DNA from: Ideonella_A sakaiensis_A
GTDB lineage: Bacteria > Pseudomonadota > Gammaproteobacteria > Burkholderiales > Burkholderiaceae_C
DNA: 64,000 nt
Assembly (NCBI RefSeq): GCF_048320135.1
Contig: NZ_CP182947.1
Span: 1,364,001 to 1,428,000 of the forward strand
Reading direction: 5' to 3'
Positions 18,180-27,434 of this stretch are shown piece after piece. Within the stretch, counting starts at the first letter, position 1, and each line of letters opens with the position of its first letter. A model generated the notes under the pieces. The model was not told where the DNA came from. It did no database searches and saw only the letters and a program-made list of their open reading frames with translations. The position numbers were made by a program, and so were the translations under genes.

Positions 18180-19457
18180 ATGAGCAATGCCCCGATGGAT
18201 CCGATCCTGACCCGCGCCGACTGCGAACAACACGACCGCGCCGACCCGCTCGCGCCGTTGCGCGAACAATTCGATCTGCCTGACGGCACGATCTACCTCG
18301 ACGGCAATTCGCTCGGTGTGTTGCCGAAGGCGACCGCCGCGCGGGTCCAGCAACTGATCAGCGAGGAATGGGGGCGCGACCTGATCAAGAGCTGGAATAG
18401 CGCCGGCTGGATCGACCTGCCGCAGCGCGTGGGCAACAAGATTGCGCGGCTGGTCGGCGCCGGCGAGAACGAGCTTGTGGTGGCCGATTCGACATCGGTC
18501 AATCTGTTCAAGGTGCTCAGCGCGGCGATCGCGGTGGTGCAGGAGCGGCCGCCGATGCGCAAGCTGATCGTCTCCGAGCGCCGCAATTTCCCGACCGATC
18601 TGTACATCGCGCAAAGCCTTGCCAGCCAGCACGGCATGCATTTGCTGCTCGCCGAAGCCGAGGACATCCCGGAACTGCTGGCCGACCGGCCGGCAATCCT
18701 GATGCTGACGCAGGTCGATTACCGCAGCGGCCGCCAGCACGACATGGCGGCGCTGACCCGCGCCGCCCACGATCACGGCGTGCTGACGATCTGGGACCTT
18801 GCGCACAGCGCCGGCGCGCTGCCGGTCGACCTGAACGGCTGCGACGCCGATTTTGCGGTTGGCTGCGGCTACAAATACCTGAACGGTGGTCCGGGAGCGC
18901 CGGCTTTCGTCTGGGCCCATGCGCGCCATGTCGACAACTTCCGTCAGCCGCTGTCGGGCTGGATGGGCCATGCCGCACCATTCGAATTCAGCCCGGACTA
19001 TCGGCCGGCCGGCGGCATCGACCGCTACCTGTGCGGCACGCCACCGCTGTTGTCGCTGGCCGCGCTCGAATGCGGCGTCGACACCGTGCTGGCGGCCGAG
19101 GCCCATGGCGGGATCGCTGCATTGCGGAACAAGTCGGTCGCATTGTGCGAACTGTTCATTGCCCGCGTCGAGGCCTGCTGCGCCGGCCACGGTCTCGAGC
19201 TGAAATCGCCGCGCGACCCGGCAGTGCGCGGCAGCCAGGTCAGTTTTTCGCATGCCGATGCCTATCCGGTGATGCAGGCGTTGATTGCGCGCGGCGTGAT
19301 CGGCGACTTCCGCGCGCCGGACATCCTGCGCTTCGGATTCACGCCGTTGTATACGCGCTTCGTCGATGTCTGGGACGCGGTCGAGCAGCTGGTCGAGGTG
19401 CTGCACGGCGGCGAATGGCGCGAGCCGCGCTTCCAGCAGCGGGCAGCGGTGACCTGA
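18180..19457 (+). CDS. kynU: Kynureninase
   Basis: PLP enzyme splitting kynurenine to anthranilate and alanine (or hydroxykynurenine to hydroxyanthranilate). In the 425-residue reading, YLDGNSLGVLPK lies at residues 39-50, the cofactor Asp at D206 in WDLAHSAGALP and the Schiff-base lysine at K232 in GCGYKYLNGGPGAP. ATG 18180 (MSNAPMDP) is used; the open frame continues upstream without conserved sequence. It pairs functionally with kynB at 9764, and is followed 21 bp later by the SUV3 helicase gene. Confidence 0.95.
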   Translation: MSNAPMDPILTRADCEQHDRADPLAPLREQFDLPDGTIYLDGNSLGVLPKATAARVQQLISEEWGRDLIKSWNSAGWIDLPQRVGNKIARLVGAGENELVVADSTSVNLFKVLSAAIAVVQERPPMRKLIVSERRNFPTDLYIAQSLASQHGMHLLLAEAEDIPELLADRPAILMLTQVDYRSGRQHDMAALTRAAHDHGVLTIWDLAHSAGALPVDLNGCDADFAVGCGYKYLNGGPGAPAFVWAHARHVDNFRQPLSGWMGHAAPFEFSPDYRPAGGIDRYLCGTPPLLSLAALECGVDTVLAAEAHGGIAALRNKSVALCELFIARVEACCAGHGLELKSPRDPAVRGSQVSFSHADAYPVMQALIARGVIGDFRAPDILRFGFTPLYTRFVDVWDAVEQLVEVLHGGEWREPRFQQRAAVT

Positions 19458-19478
19458 CGAGGCCCTAGACTCGGCAGG

Positions 19479-21716
19479 ATGCCTGCAACCGATACCCCAC
19501 CACGCAGCCTGCAGCTGCCGAATCCACGCCACCGCCAGCGGTTGCCGCCCCAGCTCGAACCGGAGCAGATCGAACGGGTCCGCCAGGCGGCCTATCTGCT
19601 GCCGCAGGTCGTCGCGCCGGCCGATTTCACCATCGACGGCGCGCCGGCCACCGACGAGCAACTCGATCAGCGCGGCATGGTGCTGTTGCAGAAGGCCGCT
19701 GCCGGCGCCCGGCCGAGCCGCTGGATCGCGCCGCAGCTGTTCGACCAGGCATTGCGCCACCTCGATGCGGTCGGCAGCGGACGCGGCGTGCGCGCACGCC
19801 TGCTCGAGCGTCACGCGGCGCTCGACACGCTGGGCCTGCGTCGCAACGGCGATCACTGGGAGCGGCTGTGCAGCGACGTCGTCGTGCTCGGCTCCGGACA
19901 TGGCAAGGCTCCGTGGCAGGTCCAGGTCAGCCATCTGGTCGAGGTCGATGCGGATCCGGTCTGGCAGTTTTTCCGCGATGGCGACCAGCAGCAACTGCTG
20001 GCGGCGCTTGGCCCGCCACCCGGCTATCTGCTCGCCGACGCACTGCGCGAACAGCTCGACAAGCTGGTCGATCAGGCCAGCGCGGTCAATCCGCAGCGGA
20101 TGGAGTCGCTGCTGCCCGGCTTGCAGGCCGAATGTTCGCTGCCGCGGCCGTTTGTCGAACTGGAGGCCGGCTGCGAACGCGCCTTCAGCCGCTGGGCGAA
20201 CCGCGTCAACGAGCTCGATACGCTCGAGGACCTGACGATCGAGCTGCGCTTCCAGGGTTATCCGGACAGTTTTCCGCTGGCGCGCCGGCTCGGCCGCAAG
20301 GTCACGCTGTTTGTCGGCCCGCCGAACAGCGGCAAGACCCATGCGGCATTCGAACGCCTCGCGGCGGCCGACGGCGGCTGCTACCTCGCGCCGCTGCGGC
20401 TGCTTGCGCTCGAAGGACGCGACCGCCTGCAGGCGCGCGGCGTCGCCTGCTCGCTGCTGACCGGCGAGGAAAAGGTGGCGGTCGAAGGCGCCCGGCTGGT
20501 CTCGAGCACGATCGAGATGCTGGCCACCCGCAGCGAGGTGCAGGTCGCGGTGATCGACGAGGCGCAGATGATCTTCGACCCGTCGCGCGGCTGGGCCTGG
20601 ACGCAGGCGATCGTCGGCGTGCCGGCCAAGGAGCTGCTGATCATCTGCTCGGTGCATGCGGTGCCGGCGATCGAGAATCTGCTGCGGCTGTGCGGCGAGC
20701 AACCGGAGATCCGCCATTTCGAGCGCAAGCAGGCGGTCAAATTGCTGCCGGCGCCGGTGCCGATGGGCGGGCTGCGCAGTGGCGATGCGTTGGTGGCGTT
20801 CAGCCGCCGCGACGTGTTGATGCTGCGCGATCAGGTCGCCGCCGAGGGGCACAGCGTCTCGGTGATCTACGGCGCGCTGCCGCCGGAGGTCAGGCGCCGC
20901 GAGGCCGAACGCTTTGCGCAGGGCCATGCGGCGATCCTGGTCGCCACCGATGCGATCGGCATGGGGCTGAACCTGCCGATCCGCCGCGTGCTGTTCAGCA
21001 CGCTGACCAAGTTCGACGGTGTCGGCGATCGCGAACTCGACGAATCGGAAGTGCACCAGATCGCCGGCCGGGCCGGCCGCTATGGCCTGCAGGAAGAAGG
21101 TTTTGCCGGCGTGATGGTCGATGCCGAACCGTCGGCGGCGAAACAGCTGCGCGAGCTGCTGGCGACCGCGCCGCGTGCGCCCCGCGATTTCAAGGCCGCG
21201 GTCGCGCCGAACTGGTGGCATGTCGACACGATCGCAAGCCGCCTCGGCAAGGATCGACTCGGCGCCGTGCTCGGCGTCTTCATGGCCCAGCTGCAGCTCG
21301 ACGATGCGCATTTCGAGGTCGCCGAACTGGATCAGATGGTCGCAATCGCCGAACACCTCGACGAACGGGCGAGCCGGCTGCCGCTGCGCGAACGCTTCAC
21401 CTATTCGCAGGCGCCGGTCGATTCGCGCAGCGACGAACAGTTGCAGCATTTTCTCGGCTGGGCCGAGGCGCATGCCTTTGCCGGGCAGGTCGAAGACCCG
21501 TGGTTTCTCGACGAGGTCGACGAACACAGCCGGCTCGACCGGATGGAACAGGCGCTGCGCGCCTGCACGCTGTGGTTGTGGCTGGACCTGCGTTTTCCCG
21601 GGATTTACGGGCAGCTCGATGCGGTGATCGATCTGCGCTCGCGCCTGAACGACGGCATCGAGCGCCATCTGAAAGGCAAGAAGCCGTTGTGGCGCGCCCG
21701 CGGACGGCGGCGCTGA
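19479..21716 (+). CDS. SUV3-type ATP-dependent RNA helicase
   Basis: A superfamily 2 helicase resembling mitochondrial SUV3, 745 residues. Motif I is GPPNSGKT (280-287), motif II DEAQM (360-364), motif V TDAIGMGLNLP and motif VI QIAGRAGRYG (527-536). The C-terminal part, with the EEGFAGVM turn and the later PLRERF segment, matches the SUV3 C-terminal domains. The first 270 residues are the poorly conserved N-terminal region. In mitochondria SUV3 unwinds RNA for a degrading exonuclease; the bacterial role is not settled. It probably shares a transcript with kynU. Confidence 0.85.
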   Translation: MPATDTPPRSLQLPNPRHRQRLPPQLEPEQIERVRQAAYLLPQVVAPADFTIDGAPATDEQLDQRGMVLLQKAAAGARPSRWIAPQLFDQALRHLDAVGSGRGVRARLLERHAALDTLGLRRNGDHWERLCSDVVVLGSGHGKAPWQVQVSHLVEVDADPVWQFFRDGDQQQLLAALGPPPGYLLADALREQLDKLVDQASAVNPQRMESLLPGLQAECSLPRPFVELEAGCERAFSRWANRVNELDTLEDLTIELRFQGYPDSFPLARRLGRKVTLFVGPPNSGKTHAAFERLAAADGGCYLAPLRLLALEGRDRLQARGVACSLLTGEEKVAVEGARLVSSTIEMLATRSEVQVAVIDEAQMIFDPSRGWAWTQAIVGVPAKELLIICSVHAVPAIENLLRLCGEQPEIRHFERKQAVKLLPAPVPMGGLRSGDALVAFSRRDVLMLRDQVAAEGHSVSVIYGALPPEVRRREAERFAQGHAAILVATDAIGMGLNLPIRRVLFSTLTKFDGVGDRELDESEVHQIAGRAGRYGLQEEGFAGVMVDAEPSAAKQLRELLATAPRAPRDFKAAVAPNWWHVDTIASRLGKDRLGAVLGVFMAQLQLDDAHFEVAELDQMVAIAEHLDERASRLPLRERFTYSQAPVDSRSDEQLQHFLGWAEAHAFAGQVEDPWFLDEVDEHSRLDRMEQALRACTLWLWLDLRFPGIYGQLDAVIDLRSRLNDGIERHLKGKKPLWRARGRRR

Positions 21717-21738
21717 GAAACCTCGGGCCGGCGCCGGT

Positions 21739-24267
21739 TCAGCGGCCGCGCAGCAGCCGCTCGAATTCGGCGGCCGGCACCGGCCGTGAATACAGGAAGC
21801 CCTGCGCGAAATCGCAGCCGGCTGCGGCCAGCAGGTCGCGTTGTTCGGCCGTCTCGACGCCTTCCGCGATCACCTTCATGTCCAGCTCGTGCGCCATCAC
21901 GATGATTGCCTTGCACAGCGCCAGGTTCTTCGATCCGGCGCTGAGGTGGAAAACAAAACTCTTGTCGATCTTCAGATAGTCGATGTCGTAGCGCTGCAGA
22001 TACGACAGCGAAGAAAAACCGGTGCCGAAATCGTCGAGCGAGACGCCGACGCCGGCTCTGCTCAGTTCGAGCAGCTGTTCGTTGATGCCCGACGCCGGAT
22101 CGAGCAGCAGGCCCTCGGTGATCTCCAGCACCAGGCTCTGGCCCGGCAAGCCGAGTTCGCGCAGCAGTTCGAACCAGCGCTGCTGGCTGCCGCGGCCGTG
22201 GACGAACTGCACCGGCGACTTGTTGACGCTGATCTGGAAACCGGCGTCGAATTCGGCCCGCCAGCGCACCGCCTGCTCGGCCGCCTGGCGAAAGACCCAA
22301 TCGCCGATATCGACGATCAGCCCGGTCGATTCGGCAATCGGTATGAAATCGGCCGGTCCGATCGCGCCGCGCAGCGGATGCTGCCAGCGGATCAGCGCCT
22401 CGGCCTTGAAGATGCGGCCGCTCGCCATCTCGACGATCGGCTGGTAGGCGACGCTGAACTGCTCGCCCTGCAGCGCGACACGCAAATCGTTGGCGAGGAT
22501 GCGCCGCGTCTGCGCAGCAGCCTCGAGTGACGGCGTGAAATGGCTGACCCGATTGCGGCCACGTTCCTTTGCGACGTACAGCGCCTGGTCGGCATGTTTG
22601 AACAGCTCGTCGATCTCGGTCGCATCGTCGGGGTACAGCGTGATGCCGATGCTCGCCGAGACAAACGCCATCTCGCTGCCGAGGCGAAATCCTTCCGACA
22701 ACGACTGCACGATCTTCTGCGCGATCTGCCCGGCCCGCTCGGGGTCGGTCAGCTCGGACAAGACGACGGTGAACTCGTCGCCGCCAAGGCGCGCGACGGT
22801 ATCGACGCCACGCACGCAGCCGCGGATCCGCTCGGCAGCCTGCACCAGCAGCTGGTCGCCCATCTCGTGGCCGACGCTGTCGTTGACCTGCTTGAAGTGG
22901 TCGAGGTCGATGAACAGCAATGCGAGCTGCAATGCAGCGCGGTCGGTTTTCTTGATGTGCTGTTCGAGCCGGTCGCGCAGCATGCGGCGGTTCGGCAGTC
23001 CGGTCAGCGAATCGAAATTTGCCTGCTGCCAGATCAGCGCCTCCGACATCTTGCGCTCGCTGATATCGGTGTGGGTGCCGATCATCCGGGTCGGCCGGCC
23101 GAGCGCATCACGCTCGATCACCATGCCACGGGCAAGAATCCACTTCCAGCTGCCATCGCGGCAGCGGACGCGGTGTTCATTGACATAAGCCGGCGTATGG
23201 CCGTCCAGATGCGCCTGGCGATCGCGCAGCATCTGTTCGAGGTCGTCGGGATGGGTGCGCTGGTCGAACTGCGCCGCCTCGACCGTGAAATCGTGGCCGC
23301 CGAAGCCGTACATCTCGCTGAAGCGCTGCGAGAAACTCTCGACCCCGGTGGCAATATCCCAGTCCCACAAGCCGTCGCCGGTGCTCTCGAGCGCGAGTTT
23401 CCACAGGTTGTCGCGCTCGCGCAATGCGGCCTCGGCTTCAGTGCGGGCACTGACGTCGAACATCACGCCGACCCGCACCGATTCACCATCCGTTCGTTCA
23501 ACCGCCGATGAATTGAGGTGGACCCATTTGCGCGTGCCGTCGGCGAGCACGATGCGAAAGACCAGGTCGAGCGGTTCGCCGGCATCGTAGGCGGCCTTCA
23601 TCTGCGGGCCGAGCCGCCGCATGTCGCCGCGATGCCGCATCCGCAGCAGCGCGGCGGCGTCGGCGAGCACCTGCTCGGGCGTCAGGCCGAACAGGCCGCG
23701 CACGCCATCGCTGACGAAGTCGTAGCGCAGCCGGCCGTCGGCGGCCACCCGTAGCCGGTACAGGACGCCGGGCACCTGCGAGGTCAGCCGGCGGAAATCC
23801 TCTTCGCTGCGCCGCACGGATTCCGCTGCATTGACCCGATCGGTGATCTCCTCGACGGTGCCTTCGTAGAAGACGACCCGCCCGTCGGCATCGCGCACCG
23901 CATGGGCGTTTTCACTGATCCAGATCCGCTCGCCGGTGGCGTGCCGGCGCACTTCCGCGACGAAACCGCTGACATGGCCGTCGCGTTCGATGCTGCGGAT
24001 GAACTGCTCGCGCCGGCGCGGATCGACATACCACTCGCGGCCGATATCGCCAACCGCTGTCAGCAATTCGGCCTCGGTCGAATAACCGTTCAGCCGCACC
24101 AGTGCCTGGTTGGCGCGCAGCTGCTGGCCATCGGGGGACGAGCGGTAGGCGCCGATCGGCAGAAATTCGAACAGCGAGTTGAAATCGGACCAGATGCGTT
24201 GCGCATCGGCGGCGGTCGCTTGCGCCGGGGTCAAGGGCACGATCGGCAGCGATTGGTCGTGCGCCAC
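21739..24267 (-). CDS. PAS-GGDEF-EAL cyclic-di-GMP signalling protein
   Basis: An 842-residue cytoplasmic protein without membrane helices. Three PAS regions with PAC-type ends (about residues 30-420) precede a GGDEF domain with intact RLGGDEF and an EAL domain beginning KAEALIRW, with DDFGTGFSSL and EGVETAEQ catalytic-site blocks present. Both synthase and phosphodiesterase motifs look intact, so it may make or break c-di-GMP depending on its PAS signal. The start is GTG 24267. It follows the DUF502 gene by 15 bp on the same strand. Confidence 0.9.
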   Translation of the reverse strand: MAHDQSLPIVPLTPAQATAADAQRIWSDFNSLFEFLPIGAYRSSPDGQQLRANQALVRLNGYSTEAELLTAVGDIGREWYVDPRRREQFIRSIERDGHVSGFVAEVRRHATGERIWISENAHAVRDADGRVVFYEGTVEEITDRVNAAESVRRSEEDFRRLTSQVPGVLYRLRVAADGRLRYDFVSDGVRGLFGLTPEQVLADAAALLRMRHRGDMRRLGPQMKAAYDAGEPLDLVFRIVLADGTRKWVHLNSSAVERTDGESVRVGVMFDVSARTEAEAALRERDNLWKLALESTGDGLWDWDIATGVESFSQRFSEMYGFGGHDFTVEAAQFDQRTHPDDLEQMLRDRQAHLDGHTPAYVNEHRVRCRDGSWKWILARGMVIERDALGRPTRMIGTHTDISERKMSEALIWQQANFDSLTGLPNRRMLRDRLEQHIKKTDRAALQLALLFIDLDHFKQVNDSVGHEMGDQLLVQAAERIRGCVRGVDTVARLGGDEFTVVLSELTDPERAGQIAQKIVQSLSEGFRLGSEMAFVSASIGITLYPDDATEIDELFKHADQALYVAKERGRNRVSHFTPSLEAAAQTRRILANDLRVALQGEQFSVAYQPIVEMASGRIFKAEALIRWQHPLRGAIGPADFIPIAESTGLIVDIGDWVFRQAAEQAVRWRAEFDAGFQISVNKSPVQFVHGRGSQQRWFELLRELGLPGQSLVLEITEGLLLDPASGINEQLLELSRAGVGVSLDDFGTGFSSLSYLQRYDIDYLKIDKSFVFHLSAGSKNLALCKAIIVMAHELDMKVIAEGVETAEQRDLLAAAGCDFAQGFLYSRPVPAAEFERLLRGR

Positions 24268-24281
24268 GCGTCACCCGCCGC

Positions 24282-25031
24282 TCAGCCGGAATGGTCCGGT
24301 CGTTCAGCCGGGCGCGATGGCAGCGCCTGCGGTGCGGCAGCCACCGACTGATGGGCGGCGGTTGCCGCCTCCGCGGTGCCATCACTCGTCGCATTGCCCA
24401 GGTGTTGGCTCGACGTGATGCCCATCGAGACATAGATGCTGGTCACCGCCTCGGCGCCGAGATTGGCCGGGGTGACCCACTCCTGCGGCACATACAGCAG
24501 GCCGCCGCCGACCGGCACCGGTGCGGTCGGCACCAGCACCGCAAGATAGGCGCGGCCGTCGACATTGACCGGCTGCGGGGTCGACAGCAGGCCGAGCACG
24601 GCGGCGCCGCCGGGGCCGCCGAAATGGCACCAGACCGGGCTCATCGAGCGGGTCTGCGAGCTGTCGCGCTGGGCCAATAAATCAACGAACTTTTTTGCCA
24701 GGTCGTAGATCTTGCCGACCAGCGGGATGCGATCCATGATCCCGTTCAGCGCTCGCGCAAGCACGATGCGCAGCCGAGTCTGCACCAGGATGCCGAGCGA
24801 AAAGATCAGCAGCAGCACGGTCAGCATGCCGACCAGATAGGCGGCAAATTCGGTGCCGGCGTTGCCCAGCCCGATCGCCACCAGGATGCGGCCGAAATAG
24901 CTGCCGGGGCCGAACCACGCAACCAGCAGGCGGATTGCCCAGACGCAGACGGCAACCGTCGCGATCAGCGGCAGTGCCGCCAGCAGGCCGGTCAGGAAAG
25001 TCCTGAGAACCTGGCGCGTCGAGTTCGTCAT
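24282..25031 (-). CDS. DUF502 family membrane protein
   Basis: A 249-residue inner-membrane protein with two strong transmembrane segments near residues 12-36 and 58-85 (the second is LVGMLTVLLLIFSLGILVQ), then the family blocks DRIPLVGKIYDLAKKFVDLL, LVPTAPVPVGGGLLYVP and a C-terminal SMGITSS segment. The function of DUF502 is not established in bacteria. The last 45 residues are low-complexity Ala/Ser/Pro. ATG 25031 was preferred over the GTG one codon earlier. It is probably co-transcribed with the PAS-GGDEF-EAL gene downstream. Confidence 0.83.
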   Translation of the reverse strand: MTNSTRQVLRTFLTGLLAALPLIATVAVCVWAIRLLVAWFGPGSYFGRILVAIGLGNAGTEFAAYLVGMLTVLLLIFSLGILVQTRLRIVLARALNGIMDRIPLVGKIYDLAKKFVDLLAQRDSSQTRSMSPVWCHFGGPGGAAVLGLLSTPQPVNVDGRAYLAVLVPTAPVPVGGGLLYVPQEWVTPANLGAEAVTSIYVSMGITSSQHLGNATSDGTAEAATAAHQSVAAAPQALPSRPAERPDHSG

Positions 25032-25276
25032 CACGACCCCATCGGGTGGCGTTGCACGGCGCGGCGTGATATTGCGGTTGCTGCACTCATCTCGTCTCGA
25101 TCCGATCGTTGTCTGTCAGGCGCCGCCCGTAGACGGCGTGCGCCGACATGCGTGCGACCGGCGGGCACCGCCGGCCTGCGGCGCAGGCGCGCATGCAAGT
25201 GTGGCATGTCTGGTCGCCGCCACCGCGGCATCCACACCGGTCGGCAACGACGCCAACATGTCGGAGCCAGCCGGGC

Positions 25277-26041
25277 TCAGGCGGTGGCAGTCGCGCTGGG
25301 GGCCGAGCTTGCCGCGCGTCGTGCCTGACGCTGGATCAGGTTGTTGACCTGGTTCAACGACACCAGATGGGCATGGATCACGCCGAGTGCGCCGCTGCGA
25401 TGCAGTTCGAGCACCTTTGCGTCGGGCAACTCGGCCAGCTTGGCTTCGTCGATGATCATGAAACCCTCGATCGTCAAGGTCTCGCCGTCCGGCAGTTTCA
25501 CATCGGCCTTCATCGGGGTGAACAGCTCCATCTCGTTCAGCCGCGCACAGATCTGGCTCGTCCGCTTCGCTTCCTCGTCGAAGGATTTCAAAAACTCGAT
25601 CGCCTGGCTCAGTGCCGGCGCCTGCTCCCCCTCGGGTGTGAACAGCGGTTCGCCATCGGTGTCGTTGAGGCCCGGCCACTGCATGTCGATGTAGACGCCG
25701 ATCTGGTCGGTGCCCGGCAACGGCGCGGTCAGATACGGCAGGCGGCGGAAAAACGCCGGCACATACGATGCGTCCCAGCGGCCATCCTCGACGAACAGGT
25801 TCTGTTTCGCGACCAGCCCGAGCATCGCCATCGGCGTGACCTGCGGCTGCGCCGTGGTTGGCGGCACGAAAATGATCGGAAACGACTGCGCTGCCGGTGC
25901 GAACTCGACGACGTTGAGGTAGACGGCATTGATGCTGCCGAGCAGCGAGTGGTCCTCAAGCGGCTTCAGCCGCTTGTGGCGGTGCAGCTGGGCATTGAGT
26001 TGGACGGGTTCGCGGTAGATCGGTGAGGACTGGTTGGTCAT
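25277..26041 (-). CDS. SapC family protein
   Basis: A 254-residue protein matching the SapC family (named after a Campylobacter S-layer operon gene): NAVYLNVVEFAPAAQSFPI, LVAKQNLFVEDGRWDASYVP and YIPAFFRR-like blocks, then FTPEGEQAPALSQAIEFL. There is no signal peptide. Its function in organisms without an S-layer is unknown. Its ATG overlaps the stop of the upstream CNNM-type gene by 4 bp, so the two are translationally coupled. 242 bp of gene-free DNA without obvious signals follow on the left. Confidence 0.8.
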   Translation of the reverse strand: MTNQSSPIYREPVQLNAQLHRHKRLKPLEDHSLLGSINAVYLNVVEFAPAAQSFPIIFVPPTTAQPQVTPMAMLGLVAKQNLFVEDGRWDASYVPAFFRRLPYLTAPLPGTDQIGVYIDMQWPGLNDTDGEPLFTPEGEQAPALSQAIEFLKSFDEEAKRTSQICARLNEMELFTPMKADVKLPDGETLTIEGFMIIDEAKLAELPDAKVLELHRSGALGVIHAHLVSLNQVNNLIQRQARRAASSAPSATATA

Positions 26042-27372
26042 GGGTTCGACGTGTCTGTCGCCTGTTCATCGGAATTGTTCTCGTCGATCGCGGTGGCAAA
26101 GACGCGGTCGACGCGTTTGCCTTCCATCTCGACGACCTGGAAGCGCCAATTCTCCCAGTCAACGGTATCGCCGGTCATCGGCAGCCGGCCGAGCAGCAGC
26201 ATGATCATGCCGGCCAGCGTGTTGTAGCGGCCGCGGTCTTCTTCCGGCAGCTCCTTCAGATCGAGCCGGTCCTTCAACTCGTGGACCGGAATCAGCCCGT
26301 CGAAGATCCAGCCGCCCTCGCCCTGCGACACCGCCCAGGCATCGTCGTCGGTCGGCGTCGTGAATTCGCCGGCGATCGCCTCCAGCACGTCGCGCACGGT
26401 GATCATCCCCTGCACTTCGCCGTATTCGTCGACGACCATCACCAACTGGGCGCCGGAGGCGCGAAACTGCTCGAGCAACTCCATGCCCGACAGCGTCTCC
26501 GGCACGAAGACACAAGGCTGCAGGCCTTCGGACAGTTTCGACAAGGCCAGCGGCAGGCCCTGCACCGCCTGGCGCAGCAGCGTCTGCGCCGAAATCACGC
26601 CGACGACGTCGGACAGCCCGTTGCGGCAGACCGGGTAGCGCGAATGCTCCTCGGTCGAGACGATCTGCATGATCTCCTCGGCCGACTGGTTGACGTCGAG
26701 CCAGACGATTTCCGAACGCGGGATCATCATCGAGCCGACCTGCCGGTCGTCGAGGCGAAAGACATTGCGCACCATCTGGTGCTCGTGCGCCTCGATGACG
26801 CCGGACTCCAGCCCCTCTTCGAGCTGAGCGGCGATTTCCTCCTCGGTGACGCTGCGGCTCGGCCCGCCCTTGATGCCCAGCAGCGCCAGCGTGCCGACGG
26901 TCGAAAAGGCCAGCAGCTTGACGAACGGGCTGGCCAGGATCGACAGCCAGTCCATCGGCTTCGCGACCAGCCGGGCGACGCTTTCCGGATACATCTGGCC
27001 GAGCCGCTTCGGCACCAGCTCGCCGAAGATGATCGTCGCGAAGGTGATCGTCACGACGATCATGCCGGTCGCGGTGATGTCGGAGGCTCCCTGCTGCATG
27101 CCGAAGGTGTCGCGCAGCCAGGCGGCAAACGGCGCCGAGAAGGCGGCCTCGCCGACGATGCCGTTCAGGATGCCGATCGAGGTGATGCCGATCTGCACCA
27201 CCGACAGAAACCGCGTCGGATCGTCGTGCAGCGCCATCGCGGCCTTGGCGCCGGAGTCGCCGGTCTCGACCATCACCTGCAGCCGCGCCTTGCGGCTCGC
27301 CGTCAAGGCCATCTCCGACATCGCGAAGATGCCGTTCAGAAGAATCAGGAAAACCAGCAGCGCGACGTCCAT
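26038..27372 (-). CDS. CNNM/CorC-type membrane protein (HlyC/CorC family, DUF21 plus CBS)
   Basis: A 444-residue integral membrane protein: an N-terminal DUF21/CNNM transmembrane domain (LLVFLILLNGIFAMSEMAL, GITSIGILNGIVGE, IIFGELVPKRL), a CBS pair starting at MMIPRSEIVWLDV and containing VVDEYGEVQGMIT, and a C-terminal CorC/HlyC domain. Relatives are implicated in magnesium and cobalt export or resistance; the haemolysin label in old annotations is misleading. It is divergent from apaH with 62 bp between starts. Start ATG 27372 places the first membrane helix at the N-terminus. Confidence 0.88.
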   Translation of the reverse strand: MDVALLVFLILLNGIFAMSEMALTASRKARLQVMVETGDSGAKAAMALHDDPTRFLSVVQIGITSIGILNGIVGEAAFSAPFAAWLRDTFGMQQGASDITATGMIVVTITFATIIFGELVPKRLGQMYPESVARLVAKPMDWLSILASPFVKLLAFSTVGTLALLGIKGGPSRSVTEEEIAAQLEEGLESGVIEAHEHQMVRNVFRLDDRQVGSMMIPRSEIVWLDVNQSAEEIMQIVSTEEHSRYPVCRNGLSDVVGVISAQTLLRQAVQGLPLALSKLSEGLQPCVFVPETLSGMELLEQFRASGAQLVMVVDEYGEVQGMITVRDVLEAIAGEFTTPTDDDAWAVSQGEGGWIFDGLIPVHELKDRLDLKELPEEDRGRYNTLAGMIMLLLGRLPMTGDTVDWENWRFQVVEMEGKRVDRVFATAIDENNSDEQATDTSNP

Positions 27373-27434
27373 GCGACGGGCACCCCGCGGGTGCGCAATT
27401 CGATAGTGGCGGCGAGGGTAGCAGAATCGGGGCC

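Noticed and set aside
18153..21668. 1171-codon open frame on the minus strand
   Set aside because: Antisense to kynU and the SUV3 helicase, both strongly supported; the product is Arg/Gln/Ala-rich and unlike any family.
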